In this document: piece after piece, positions 25,592 to 33,502 of the stretch
Layout: the number at the start of each line of letters is the position of its first letter
Numbering within the stretch: position 1 is the first letter of the stretch
From: Streptomyces canus
GTDB lineage: Bacteria; Actinomycetota; Actinomycetes; Streptomycetales; Streptomycetaceae
DNA length: 64,000 nt
Direction: 5' to 3'
Assembly (NCBI RefSeq): GCF_041435015.1
Contig: NZ_CP107989.1
Span: forward strand, 8,060,001 to 8,124,000
Notes under the pieces: generated by a model
Seen by the model: only the letters and a program-made list of their open reading frames with translations
Database searches by the model: none
Told to the model about the DNA's origin: nothing
Program-made: the position numbers and the translations under genes

Positions 25592-26827
25592 TCATCCGTA
25601 GAGGAGGTAATTCTTTCGAATCCGCCGGAAAGCCGTCAGCTCCTCCCGCCAGCTCGCCACGACCTCGTCAGCACCGGCGCCGGCGTCGATCATCGTGCGG
25701 ACCCGGGTGGAGCCGGTGAGCTTGTCGATCCAGTTGTCCGCGCGCCAACCGAAGCCGGACCAGGCCTTCTTGGCGGTCACCAGCAGGGCGATGCCGGTGC
25801 GGGCGGGGTCGTAGCCGGACCGGTCGTGGACGTGGATCTGTACGCCGCCGACCGTCCTGCCCTGGAACTTGGAGAAGGTGGGGGCGAAGTAGGCCTCCCT
25901 GAAGTGCACACCGGGCAGGCCGAGTTCGTTCACGGCAGCGGCCCAGCGGCCGTCCAGGCCCTCCGCGCCCAGCAGTTCGAAGGGGCGGGTGGTGCCGCGG
26001 CCCTCGGAGAGGTTGGTGCCCTCGAAGAGACAGGTGCCGGAGTACACCAGGGCGGTGTCGGGGGTCGGCATGTTCGGGCTCGGGGGGACCCAGGGGAGGT
26101 TCCAGGCGTCGTAGAACTCCGAGCGCTTCCAGCCCGTCATCAGGACCGTGCCCAGGGGGACGGGCGAGGTGAGGAACTCCCCGTTGAAGAGACGGGCCAG
26201 CTCCGCGACGGTCATTCCGTGTGCCTGGGAGATGGGCTGTCTGCCCACGAAGGTCGCGAACTCCCTGTGCAGGACCGGGCCCTGGGCCGCACGGCCGGTG
26301 ACCGGGTTCGGGCGGTCCAGGACGACGAAGCGCTTCCCCGCGAGCTGTGCCGCCTCCATGCAGTCGTACAGGGTCCAGATGTACGTGTAGAAGCGCGCGC
26401 CCACGTCCTGGATGTCGAAGACGACGGTGTCCACACCGGAGGCGGTGAAGATGTCGGCGAGGGGCCTGCCGCTCTTGAGGTACGTGTCGTAGACCGGGAG
26501 GCCGGTCGCGGGGTCGTCGTAGCGGCCCTCGGAGCCGCCCGCCTGCGCGGTGCCCCGGAATCCGTGTTCGGGGCCGAAGACGGCGGTCAGGTCGACGCGG
26601 GGGTCGGCGTGCATCACGTCGACGATGTGCCGGACGTCTCGGGTGACGCCGGTGGGGTTGGTGACGATGCCGCATCGCTGGCCGCGGAGTTGTTCGTAGC
26701 CGGATGCGGCGAGGTTCTCGAAGCCGGTTCGCCTGCGGCCGGGCCGGGCCGCGTGGGCGGGTGGGGCTGAGGTCAGTGAGGCTGCTGCCGTTGTCGCTGC
26801 GAGGAGAGCTCGTCTGGATAGGCGCAT
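25592..26827 (-). CDS. Exported DUF1343 protein, exo-N-acetylmuramidase (NamZ-like)
   Basis: A 411-residue exported enzyme. The N-terminus MRLSRRALLAATTAAASL is a Tat-like twin-arginine signal with a cleavage region near PPAHA. The mature part is DUF1343, characterised in Bacillus as exo-beta-N-acetylmuramidase (NamZ/YbbC, GH171) acting in cell-wall turnover. Family blocks visible are VFGPEHGFRG, VFDIQDVGARFYTY, VLDRPNPVTG and LFEGTNLSEGRGT. Start 26827 gives the signal directly. Longer frames upstream do not. It is divergent from the SDR operon. Confidence 0.9.
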   Translation of the reverse strand: MRLSRRALLAATTAAASLTSAPPAHAARPGRRRTGFENLAASGYEQLRGQRCGIVTNPTGVTRDVRHIVDVMHADPRVDLTAVFGPEHGFRGTAQAGGSEGRYDDPATGLPVYDTYLKSGRPLADIFTASGVDTVVFDIQDVGARFYTYIWTLYDCMEAAQLAGKRFVVLDRPNPVTGRAAQGPVLHREFATFVGRQPISQAHGMTVAELARLFNGEFLTSPVPLGTVLMTGWKRSEFYDAWNLPWVPPSPNMPTPDTALVYSGTCLFEGTNLSEGRGTTRPFELLGAEGLDGRWAAAVNELGLPGVHFREAYFAPTFSKFQGRTVGGVQIHVHDRSGYDPARTGIALLVTAKKAWSGFGWRADNWIDKLTGSTRVRTMIDAGAGADEVVASWREELTAFRRIRKNYLLYG

Positions 26828-26952
26828 GGGTGGCACGGTATGCGCTCCCGCGGGTTGTGGGGAGGCTGCGGGTGGTACGTCGCTTGTCGCGCCCACGCGG
26901 CGGAGCCGCACATCGATACAGCCCCGCGCCCCTGGGTGGGTCCTCCTCGCCC

Positions 26953-26981
26953 TTCCCTCCAACATACCGACCGGTTAGTCT
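26953..26981 (+). promoter_or_regulatory. Promoter with TetR operator for the SDR/acyl-CoA synthetase/TetR operon
   Basis: ATACCGACCGGTTAGTCT (26964-26981) is a near-palindrome of the window's main operator family, 34 bp before the SDR start. TAGTCT (26976-26981) can serve as -10, with TTCCCT (26953-26958) as a poor -35 at 17 bp. The operon it controls ends with a TetR gene, the natural candidate for the binding protein. Confidence 0.7.
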
Positions 26982-27015
26982 GGGCCTGCAGTCGAGCCGG
27001 AGTCGAAGGAGACCG

Positions 27016-27789
27016 ATGGTGGAAGCCCTGCAGGGTGCCGGAGTGGTTGTGACCGGAGCGGGAGGTGGCATCGGGGCTGCGCTGGCCCGGCGGTTTGCTG
27101 CGGAAGGGGCCCGGGTCGTCGTCAATGACCTCGATGCCGGCCGCGCCAAGGCCGTGGCCGAGGAGATCGGGGGCATCGCCGTCGCCGGGGACGCCTCCGC
27201 CGTCGTCTCCGACGCCCGCGACGCGCTCGGCGGCAACGTCGACGTCTACTGCGCCAACGCCGGTGTCGCCTTCGGTGGAGGGAACGCCGACGAGCCGCTC
27301 GACGAGACCGGCTGGGCCACTTCCTGGGACGTGAACGTCATGGCGCACGTACGGGCAGCTCACGCGCTGCTCCCGGGGTGGCTGGAGCGGGGGAGCGGGC
27401 GGTTCGTGTCGACCGTTTCCGCCGCGGGGCTGCTGACCATGATCGGGGCCGCTCCCTACGCCGTCACCAAGCACGGGGCATACGCCTTCGCCGAGTATCT
27501 GTCGCTGACCTACCGGCACCGGGGCATCAAGGTGCACGCGATCTGTCCGCAGGGCGTGCGGACCGACATGCTCGCGGCCACCGGGAGCGCGGGAGATCTG
27601 GTGCTCCAGCCGACCGCCGTCGAACCGGAGGACGTGGCCGAGGCGCTGTTCCGGGGGATCGAGGAGGACCGGTTCCTGATCCTGCCGCACCCGGAGGTGG
27701 CCGAGTACTACCAGGTGCGGGCCGCCGAGCCCGATCGCTGGCTGGCCGGCATGAACCACCTCCAGCGCAAGTGGGAGGAAGCCCGATGA
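27016..27789 (+). CDS. SDR-family oxidoreductase
   Basis: A 257-residue short-chain dehydrogenase/reductase. The cofactor motif is VTGAGGGIG at residues 12-20, with an Asp after beta-2 (VVNDLDA) that favours NAD(H). The structural CANAG and the catalytic Ser/Tyr/Lys (STVSAAG, PYAVTKHG) are intact. AAGGAG precedes ATG 27016. The stop overlaps the acyl-CoA synthetase start by 4 bp (ATGA), so they are cotranslated. With the synthetase and the convergent acyl-CoA dehydrogenase, it likely acts in degradation of an unusual acid or alcohol. The substrate is unknown. Confidence 0.92.
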   Translation: MVEALQGAGVVVTGAGGGIGAALARRFAAEGARVVVNDLDAGRAKAVAEEIGGIAVAGDASAVVSDARDALGGNVDVYCANAGVAFGGGNADEPLDETGWATSWDVNVMAHVRAAHALLPGWLERGSGRFVSTVSAAGLLTMIGAAPYAVTKHGAYAFAEYLSLTYRHRGIKVHAICPQGVRTDMLAATGSAGDLVLQPTAVEPEDVAEALFRGIEEDRFLILPHPEVAEYYQVRAAEPDRWLAGMNHLQRKWEEAR

Positions 27790-29453
27790 GCGAGTCCCGG
27801 TACGCCGCCAAGCCCTGGCTGGCGCTGCTCAGTGAGGCCCAGCGCGGGCCGGTCGAGCCCGCCGACTCGCTCGTGCACGCCCTGCGGCGGGCCGTCGCCG
27901 AGGCGCCGGAGCGGCCCTGCCTCGCCTACTTCGACGGGCGGCTCAGCTACCGCGAGGTCGACGAGCTGAGCGACTCCGTCGCCGGGCACCTCGCCGCTCG
28001 CGGTCTGGAGCGCGGGGACCGGGTGGCGGTCCTGCTCCAGAACTCCCCGCTCTTCGTGCTCGCGCTGCTCGGTGCCTGGAAGGCGGGCGCGGTCGTCGTG
28101 CCCGTCAACCCCATGTACAAGTCGGGGGAGGTCGGCCATGTCCTGCGGGACGGGGAGGTGGCCGCCCTGATCTGCTCCGACCGGGCCTGGGAGTCGTATC
28201 TGCGCGAGACGGCGGCCGGTTCGCCCGTGCGGATCGTGCTGACCGGGTGCGAGTTGGATTTCCAGACCCGCGGGGACGCGCGCGTGCTCACCTTCGAGCG
28301 GCTGTCGCAGGCCGAGGACGCCGACGACCTGGTCGCCGTCGCCCGTGCCGGGCACAAGGCGCCCGAAGGACGGGACGTCACGCCCTCCGACATCGCGTTG
28401 ATCAGCTACACCTCGGGGACGAGCGGCACGCCCAAGGGCGCCACCAACACACACGGCAACATCATGTACAACGCCGAGCGGCAGCGGACCGGGCTCGGGC
28501 TGCCCGAGGCGCCCGTGTACTTCGCGCTGGCGCCCCTGTTCCACATCACCGGGATGGTCTGCCAGCTCGGGGCGTGTCTGAACAGCGTGGGCACGCTCGT
28601 GCTGGCGTACCGCTTCGAGGCGGGCGTCGTGCTGGAGGCCTTCGCCGAGCACCAACCGCACTACACGGTCGGCCCGTCGACCGCCTTCATGGCCCTGGCC
28701 GCCCACCCGGACGTCACCCGCGAGCACTTCTCGTCGTTCGTCAACATCTCCTCCGGCGGGGCCCCGCTGCCGCCCGCCCTGGTGGAGAAGTTCCGGGCCG
28801 GCTTCGGGCCGTACATCCGCAACGGCTACGGGCTGACCGAGTGCTCCGCGCCCTGCGCGTCCGTGCCGCCGGAGCGGGAGGCGCCCGTCGACCCGGTGTC
28901 CGGGACGCTCGCCGTGGGCGTGCCGGGGCCCGAGACGGTCGTACGGATCGTCGACGACAGCGGCGCCGAGGTGCCCTTCGGCGAGCAGGGCGAGATCCTC
29001 GTGCGCGGGCCGCAGGTGGTGCCCGGCTACTGGCGGCGGCCGGAGGCGACCGCCGAGACCTTCCCGGACGGCGAGCTGCGCACGGGTGACATCGGGTTCA
29101 TGGACCCCGAGGGCTGGCTGTACGTCGTGGACCGCAAGAAGGACATGATCAACGCGTCCGGCTTCAAGGTGTGGCCGCGCGAGGTCGAGGACGTGCTGTA
29201 CACGCATCCGGCGGTGCGCGAGGCGGCCGTCGTCGGCGTGCCCGACGGGTACCGCGGGGAGACCGTCAAGGCGTACATCAGCCTCCGTCCGGGTGCGGAA
29301 ACCGACCCCGATGCACTCGCCGCGTACTGCAAGGAGAGACTGGCGGCCTACAAATACCCGCGGCAGGTGGAGATCCTGCCCGACTTGCCGAAGACGGCCA
29401 GTGGGAAGATCCTCCGGCGGGAACTCCGTTCCCCACCGCACAACAGCGAATGA
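27786..29453 (+). CDS. Fatty-acid/carboxylate-CoA ligase (AMP-forming)
   Basis: A 555-residue adenylate-forming enzyme that activates a carboxylic acid with ATP and couples it to CoA. The ATP-binding P-loop is YTSGTSGTPKG (about residues 212-222), A5 is NGYGLTE, the A7 aspartate lies in LRTGDIGFM, the hinge in VVDRKKDMINASGFKVWP, and the catalytic C-terminal lysine in TASGKILRREL. It overlaps the SDR gene upstream, and the TetR gene follows directly. The class resembles medium/long-chain acyl-CoA synthetases, and the substrate chain is not determined by the sequence. Confidence 0.93.
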   Translation: MSESRYAAKPWLALLSEAQRGPVEPADSLVHALRRAVAEAPERPCLAYFDGRLSYREVDELSDSVAGHLAARGLERGDRVAVLLQNSPLFVLALLGAWKAGAVVVPVNPMYKSGEVGHVLRDGEVAALICSDRAWESYLRETAAGSPVRIVLTGCELDFQTRGDARVLTFERLSQAEDADDLVAVARAGHKAPEGRDVTPSDIALISYTSGTSGTPKGATNTHGNIMYNAERQRTGLGLPEAPVYFALAPLFHITGMVCQLGACLNSVGTLVLAYRFEAGVVLEAFAEHQPHYTVGPSTAFMALAAHPDVTREHFSSFVNISSGGAPLPPALVEKFRAGFGPYIRNGYGLTECSAPCASVPPEREAPVDPVSGTLAVGVPGPETVVRIVDDSGAEVPFGEQGEILVRGPQVVPGYWRRPEATAETFPDGELRTGDIGFMDPEGWLYVVDRKKDMINASGFKVWPREVEDVLYTHPAVREAAVVGVPDGYRGETVKAYISLRPGAETDPDALAAYCKERLAAYKYPRQVEILPDLPKTASGKILRRELRSPPHNSE

Positions 29454-29479
29454 CCTCTCGGAAGGCAGGTGGCGGCACA

Positions 29480-30073
29480 GTGCCCAGGACGACGGACGGA
29501 GACGGTACGCCCGTCCCGCAGCGGCTGCTGGCCGCCGCCACCCGGCTCTTCGCCGAGCAGGGCTACGACCGCACCTCCGTGCAGGAGATCGTCGAGGCGG
29601 CCGGCGTCACCAAGGGGGCGCTGTACCACTACTTCGGCTCCAAGGACGACCTCCTGCACGAGGTGTACGCGCGCGTGCTGCGCGTCCAGCAGGAGCGCCT
29701 CGACGCGCTCGCGAACGCCGACGAGCCGATCGAGAAGCGGCTGCGGGCGGCGGCCGCCGACGTCGTCGTCACCACGATCGAGAACCTCGACGACGCGATG
29801 ATCTTCTTCCGCTCGATGCACCACCTGAGCCCCGAGAAGAACAAGCAGGTACGCGCCGAGCGGCGCAAGTACCACGAGCGCTTCCGCGCCCTCATCGAGG
29901 AGGGCCAGGAAGCGGGCGTCTTCTCGAAGGCGACCCCGGCCGATCTCGTCGTGGACTACCACTTCGGGTCCGTCCACCACCTGTCGACCTGGTACCGCCC
30001 GGACGGCCCGATGGGCCCGCAGGAGGTCGCCGACCACCTGGCCGACCTCCTCCTGCGGTCCCTGCGGCCGTAG
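29480..30073 (+). CDS. TetR-family regulator of the SDR/ligase operon
   Basis: A 197-residue TetR protein whose helix-turn-helix is TSVQEIVEAAGVTKGALYHYFGSKDDLLHEVY and whose C-terminal domain is helical (RSMHHLSPEKNKQVRAERRKYHERF). This resembles the acyl-CoA-responsive FadR/TetR group. GTG 29480 has GGCAGGTGG eight bases upstream. ATG 29450, overlapping the ligase stop as ATGA, is a translationally coupled alternative adding ten residues. Being last in an operon whose promoter holds the ATACCGACCGGT palindrome, it is probably autoregulated. It may also bind the same palindrome before the convergent ACAD/phosphotransferase operon and the MHS transporter. Confidence 0.9.
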   Translation: MPRTTDGDGTPVPQRLLAAATRLFAEQGYDRTSVQEIVEAAGVTKGALYHYFGSKDDLLHEVYARVLRVQQERLDALANADEPIEKRLRAAAADVVVTTIENLDDAMIFFRSMHHLSPEKNKQVRAERRKYHERFRALIEEGQEAGVFSKATPADLVVDYHFGSVHHLSTWYRPDGPMGPQEVADHLADLLLRSLRP

Positions 30074-30081
30074 AGCGCCTC

Positions 30082-31296
30082 CTAGAGGTACTTCTTCAGC
30101 TCCCGTCGCGCGAGCGAGCGCTGGTGGACCTCGTCCGGGCCGTCCGCGATCATCAGGGTGCGGGCGCCGGCGTACAGCTCGGCCAGCGGGAAGTCCTGGC
30201 TGACGCCGCCCGCGCCGTGCAGCTGGATCGCCCGGTCGATGATGTCGACGACCGCGCGGGGCGTGGCGATCTTGATGGACTGGATCTCGGTGTGGGCACC
30301 CCGGTTGCCGACCGTGTCCATCAGCCAGGCCGTCTTCAGGACCAGCAGGCGGAGCTGTTCGGCGGTCACGCGCGCGTCGGCGATCCAGTTGTGGACCACG
30401 CCCTGCTGGGCCAAGGCCTTGCCGAAGGCGTCACGGGAGACGGCCCGGCGGCACATCAGCTCGATCGCCCGCTCGGCCATGCCGATCAGCCGCATGCAGT
30501 GGTGGATCCGGCCGGGGCCGAGGCGGGCCTGGGCGATGGCGAAGCCGCCGCCCTCCTCGCCGACGAGGTTCGAGGCCGGTACGCGCGCGTGGTCGAAGAT
30601 CACCTCGGCGTGGCCGCCGTGGTAGTGGTCCTCGTAGCCGAAGACCCGCATCGCGCGCTTGACCGTGACACCCGGGGTGTCCCGGGGAACCAGGATCATG
30701 GACTGCTGGCGGCGGATGTCCTCGCCGTCCGGGTCGGTCTTGCCCATCACGATGAAGATCTTGCAGTCCGGGTTCATCGCCCCGGAGATGTACCACTTGC
30801 GGCCCGTGACGACGTACTCGTCGCCGTCCCGTTCGATGTGCGTGGTGATGTTGGTGGCGTCGGAGGACGCGACCTCCGGCTCGGTCATCGCGAACGCCGA
30901 GCGGATCTCACCGGCCAGCAGCGGCTCCAGCCACTGCTTCTTCTGCTGCTCGTCGCCGAACTGCGAGAGCACCTCCATGTTGCCGGTGTCGGGCGCCGCG
31001 CAGTTCAGCGCGGTGGGCGCGAGCTGCGGGGAGCGACCGGTGATCTCGGCGAGCGGGGCGTACTGGAGGTTGGTGAGGCCGGCGCCGTACTCGGCGTCCG
31101 GGAGGAACAGGTTCCACAGGCCCTGCCTGCGTGCCTCGGCCTTGAGCTCCTCGACCACGGCCGGGGTGTCCCACGGCGAGGCCAGCAGGTCGCGCTGCTC
31201 CTCCGCGACGGCCTCGGCGGGGTAGACGTACTCGTCCATGAAGGCGAGCAGCTTGGCGCGCAGCTCCTCGGTGCGCGCGTCGAACGCGAAGTCCAT
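30082..31296 (-). CDS. Acyl-CoA dehydrogenase (ACAD10/11-like)
   Basis: A 404-residue FAD-dependent acyl-CoA dehydrogenase. The central FAD motif is AFAMTEPEVASSDATN, and the C-terminal domain has DAFGKALAQQGVVHNWIAD and HGAGGVSQDFPLAELYAGARTLMIADGPDEVH. This sequence style matches the long-chain group fused to phosphotransferases in animal ACAD10/11. Here the phosphotransferase is the separate upstream gene, 5 bp away. The pair therefore probably acts on a 4-hydroxy-acyl-CoA, phosphorylated by the first enzyme, as proposed for ACAD11. That step is inference. It is convergent with the TetR operon. Confidence 0.92.
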   Translation of the reverse strand: MDFAFDARTEELRAKLLAFMDEYVYPAEAVAEEQRDLLASPWDTPAVVEELKAEARRQGLWNLFLPDAEYGAGLTNLQYAPLAEITGRSPQLAPTALNCAAPDTGNMEVLSQFGDEQQKKQWLEPLLAGEIRSAFAMTEPEVASSDATNITTHIERDGDEYVVTGRKWYISGAMNPDCKIFIVMGKTDPDGEDIRRQQSMILVPRDTPGVTVKRAMRVFGYEDHYHGGHAEVIFDHARVPASNLVGEEGGGFAIAQARLGPGRIHHCMRLIGMAERAIELMCRRAVSRDAFGKALAQQGVVHNWIADARVTAEQLRLLVLKTAWLMDTVGNRGAHTEIQSIKIATPRAVVDIIDRAIQLHGAGGVSQDFPLAELYAGARTLMIADGPDEVHQRSLARRELKKYL

Positions 31297-31301
31297 GCGG
31301 A

Positions 31302-32336
31302 TCAGCCTTCCTGGATGCCGTGTCGAAGCGTGGTCAGACCGTGCTGGATGAAGACCGGGACGAGGTCGCCGATGCGGTCGAAACCGCGGCCGACCGTCTG
31401 GCCCAGGGTGTAGCGGTAGTGGATGCCCTCCAGGATCACGGCGAGCTTGAACCAGGCGAACGCCGTGTACCAGGACACCGCGGAGACGTCCCGTCCGGAG
31501 CGCTCGGCGTACCGCGCGACCAGTTCGGCCGGATCCGGGTGGCCCGGGGCCTCGGCGGTCGTGGAGACGGGGGAGTCGGGCATGCCCAGCGGCATGCTGT
31601 ACATGACCAGCAGGCCGAGGTCGGTGAGCGGGTCGCCGAGGGTCGACATCTCCCAGTCGAGGATCGCCTTGATCTCGTCGTCGTCGCCCATCAGGACGTT
31701 GTCGAGACGGTAGTCGCCGTGGACGACCGTGGCCGCGGGGGACTGCGGGAGACGGCGGCCGAGGGTCGCGTGCAGCTCGTCGATGCCGGCGAGGTCGCGG
31801 TTGCGGGACGCGTCCAGCTGCTTGCCCCAGCGGCGCAGCTGGCGGTCCAGGAAGCCCTCCGGGCGGCCGAAGTCCGCGAGGCCGACCTCCGCCGGATCCA
31901 CCGCGTGCAGTTCGACGAGGGTGTCGACGAGGGACAGCACGGCGTCGCGGGTGCGTTCGGGCCCGAGGGGGGCGAGTTCGTCGGCGGTGCGGTACGGGGT
32001 GCCCTCGACGAACTCCATGACGTAGAACGGCGATCCGAGCACGTCCTCGTCCTCGCACAGCAGGACCGGCCGCGGCACCGGCACGTCCGTGGGATGCAGG
32101 GCACTGATGACCCGGTGCTCGCGCTTCATGTCGTGCGCGGTGGCCAGGACGTGGCCCAGCGGGGGCCGTCGTACGACCCACTTCGACGTGCCGTCCGACA
32201 CCGCGTAAGTGAGATTCGACCGTCCGCCCTCGATCAGCCGGCCGGTCAGGGGGCCGTGCACCAGGCCGGGCCGCTCGCGGTCGAGCAGGCCGCGCAGCCG
32301 GTCGAGATCGAGTCCTGGTGGATGATCGGGGCTCAT
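31302..32336 (-). CDS. Aminoglycoside phosphotransferase-fold kinase (ACAD11-like)
   Basis: A 344-residue kinase-fold protein of the APH/choline-kinase superfamily. The catalytic loop is VVHGDYRLDNVL (Asp and Asn active residues) and the metal motif is ILDWEMSTLGDP. The N-terminal lobe shows GGRSNLTYAVSDG and the lysine region KWVVRRPP. ATG 32336 has AAGGAG upstream. It is the first gene of a two-gene operon with the acyl-CoA dehydrogenase, matching the two halves of eukaryotic ACAD11, so the substrate is probably a hydroxyacyl-CoA rather than a drug. The promoter holds a TetR-type operator. Confidence 0.9.
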   Translation of the reverse strand: MSPDHPPGLDLDRLRGLLDRERPGLVHGPLTGRLIEGGRSNLTYAVSDGTSKWVVRRPPLGHVLATAHDMKREHRVISALHPTDVPVPRPVLLCEDEDVLGSPFYVMEFVEGTPYRTADELAPLGPERTRDAVLSLVDTLVELHAVDPAEVGLADFGRPEGFLDRQLRRWGKQLDASRNRDLAGIDELHATLGRRLPQSPAATVVHGDYRLDNVLMGDDDEIKAILDWEMSTLGDPLTDLGLLVMYSMPLGMPDSPVSTTAEAPGHPDPAELVARYAERSGRDVSAVSWYTAFAWFKLAVILEGIHYRYTLGQTVGRGFDRIGDLVPVFIQHGLTTLRHGIQEG

Positions 32337-32374
32337 CTGTGCTCCTTATGCGCGCGTGAACGGTCCCGACCATC

Positions 32375-32400
32375 ATGCCGACTGGTCGGTATGTCGTCCA
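32375..32400 (-). promoter_or_regulatory. Promoter and TetR operator for the phosphotransferase/ACAD operon
   Basis: The palindrome ATGCCGACTGGTCGGTAT (32375-32392) has 16 of 18 self-complementary positions and belongs to the ATACCGACCGGTCGGTAT family. On the minus strand TGGACG, a 17-bp spacer and CATGAT form a promoter-like arrangement, with the palindrome filling the spacer. The operon start lies about 40 bp downstream. Confidence 0.7.
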
Positions 32401-32434
32401 GAGGGCGCGGGGAACGTGATCCGGACCACGATAG

Positions 32435-32474
32435 GCCGACAGCTCCCCGCGCGGTGCGTCGGGGAGCTGTCGGC
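32435..32474 (-). terminator. Hairpin terminator after the His-rich gene
   Basis: A perfect 15-bp stem (GCCGACAGCTCCCCG with CGGGGAGCTGTCGGC) has a 10-nt loop and lies just downstream of the His-rich gene's stop on the minus strand. It separates that gene from the phosphotransferase operon. Confidence 0.75.
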
Positions 32475-32491
32475 GGTGCCTGTCGGTCGGG

Positions 32492-32788
32492 TCAGTGGTC
32501 GTCCCAGTGGCCCTCGTGGGCGGCGTGCCGGTGGCCGTCGTGGACGTAGTCGACGTGGTCGCCGTGCAGGACGCTCTCATGTCCGCAGTCCTGGCCGTGC
32601 CGGTGCTCGTGACCGTCGTGCGAGACATGTCCGCCGGGTTCGCACTCGTCCCAGTGGCCCTCGTGCTCGCGGTGCAGATGTCCGTCGTGCGCGTAGTCGA
32701 CGTGGTCCTCGTGCGGCACCTCGGCGTGTCCGCAGCCCGGACCGTGGGTGTGCGCGTGCGAGGCGTGTTCGTGGTGGAGGGTGGTCAT
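32492..32788 (-). CDS. Histidine-rich small protein with internal duplication
   Basis: A 98-residue, very hydrophilic protein in which 28 residues are His. It contains two copies of a unit of about 35-40 residues sharing DCGH/GCGH, DHVDYxHDGH and AHEGHWD. Each copy has one CGH motif, so each could bind a metal such as zinc, nickel or copper. There is no signal peptide or membrane helix, so it is cytoplasmic and probably buffers or stores metal. ATG 32788 has AAGGTGAG at good distance. I do not know the family name. It is a single-gene unit closed by a hairpin terminator. Confidence 0.82.
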   Translation of the reverse strand: MTTLHHEHASHAHTHGPGCGHAEVPHEDHVDYAHDGHLHREHEGHWDECEPGGHVSHDGHEHRHGQDCGHESVLHGDHVDYVHDGHRHAAHEGHWDDH

Positions 32789-32894
32789 GGTGCTCACCTT
32801 CGAAGCGACGGGCGATGACGTCGGACAGGCTGTCACGCGAAAGGTGCGTATGCGGATATTACGGTCTGCGTGGCGTACGGGTGCCCCGTAGGGG

Positions 32895-33145
32895 CGAGGG
32901 TGGGCACGGCCGGGCGCGTGTGGGGCGGTCGCTCGGGAGGCGGTGGGATCGGCGTACGGCGGCTGGTGCTGCTGTCGTCGCGGGGGCAGGACCGGGCGCG
33001 GCACGCCGAGGAGGCGCTGCATGCGTCGGGGGCCGACTGGACGGTCGTACGGGCCGCGTGGTGCGCGCAGAACTTCAGCGAGGGCCCGTTTGGTGGAAGG
33101 GCTTCGGCTGAGCGGGGAGCTGGTGTTTCCGGCGGGTGAGGCGCG
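32895..33145 (+). pseudogene. NmrA-family NAD(P)-binding protein, frameshifted fragment
   Basis: The frame starting near 32895 encodes GVRRLVLLSSRGQ, then SGADWTVVRAAWCAQNFSEG, a clear match to the middle of NmrA-like SDR proteins (as I recall the family, VRRLVLLSGRGE and ADWTVVRPAWFxQNFSE). After SEGP the expected LVEGLRLSGELVFPAGEA continues in another frame. One extra T in CCGTTTGGTGG (about 33088) explains the shift. Both the N-terminal cofactor half and the C-terminal half are missing, so it is a dead remnant. Confidence 0.75.
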
Positions 33146-33166
33146 GGATGTGGGGCGCCGAGCCGC

Positions 33167-33502
33167 TCAGAACACCAGCGCCGCCCCGCACACCGCCGTC
33201 GCCACCGTGCACAGGACCGCCGCCATGGCATGTCGCGAGGTGAGGGCCCCTGGCGTGTCCGATGAGGTCAGGGCGCGGATGCGGTGGTGGGCGAGGGAGA
33301 GGAAGCCCAGCCAGAGGGCGCAGCACAGGGCGCAGGCGACGAGTGTGGCGGGGGACGGGCCGCCGTGCAGGGCCGTCTTCACGGCGAGTACCGCCGAGAC
33401 CGTGCCGGAGAGGGTCGTACGACGCCAGGCGAGCCGGGTGCGTTCGGGCTGGAGCCCCGGGTCACGCTCCGCGGCGGAGGCCTCCGCGGTGCCCTCGCTC
33501 AT
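33167..33502 (-). CDS. DUF202-family small membrane protein (second gene)
   Basis: A 111-residue membrane protein with the DUF202 signature near its N-terminus (DPGLQPERTRLAWRRTTLS) and three hydrophobic helices. ATG 33502 overlaps the stop of the upstream DUF202 gene by 4 bp (ATGA), so the two are translationally coupled and probably form a complex. Function is not known for the family. It is found next to YidH-type proteins in many actinomycetes. A pseudogene fragment follows on the other strand. Confidence 0.85.
   Translation of the reverse strand: MSEGTAEASAAERDPGLQPERTRLAWRRTTLSGTVSAVLAVKTALHGGPSPATLVACALCCALWLGFLSLAHHRIRALTSSDTPGALTSRHAMAAVLCTVATAVCGAALVF

Noticed and set aside
30082..32628. 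One 848-codon fused phosphotransferase/acyl-CoA dehydrogenase protein
   Set aside because: The long frame upstream of 31296 is a shadow of the phosphotransferase gene, which is read in another frame. The two genes are separate, 5 bp apart.
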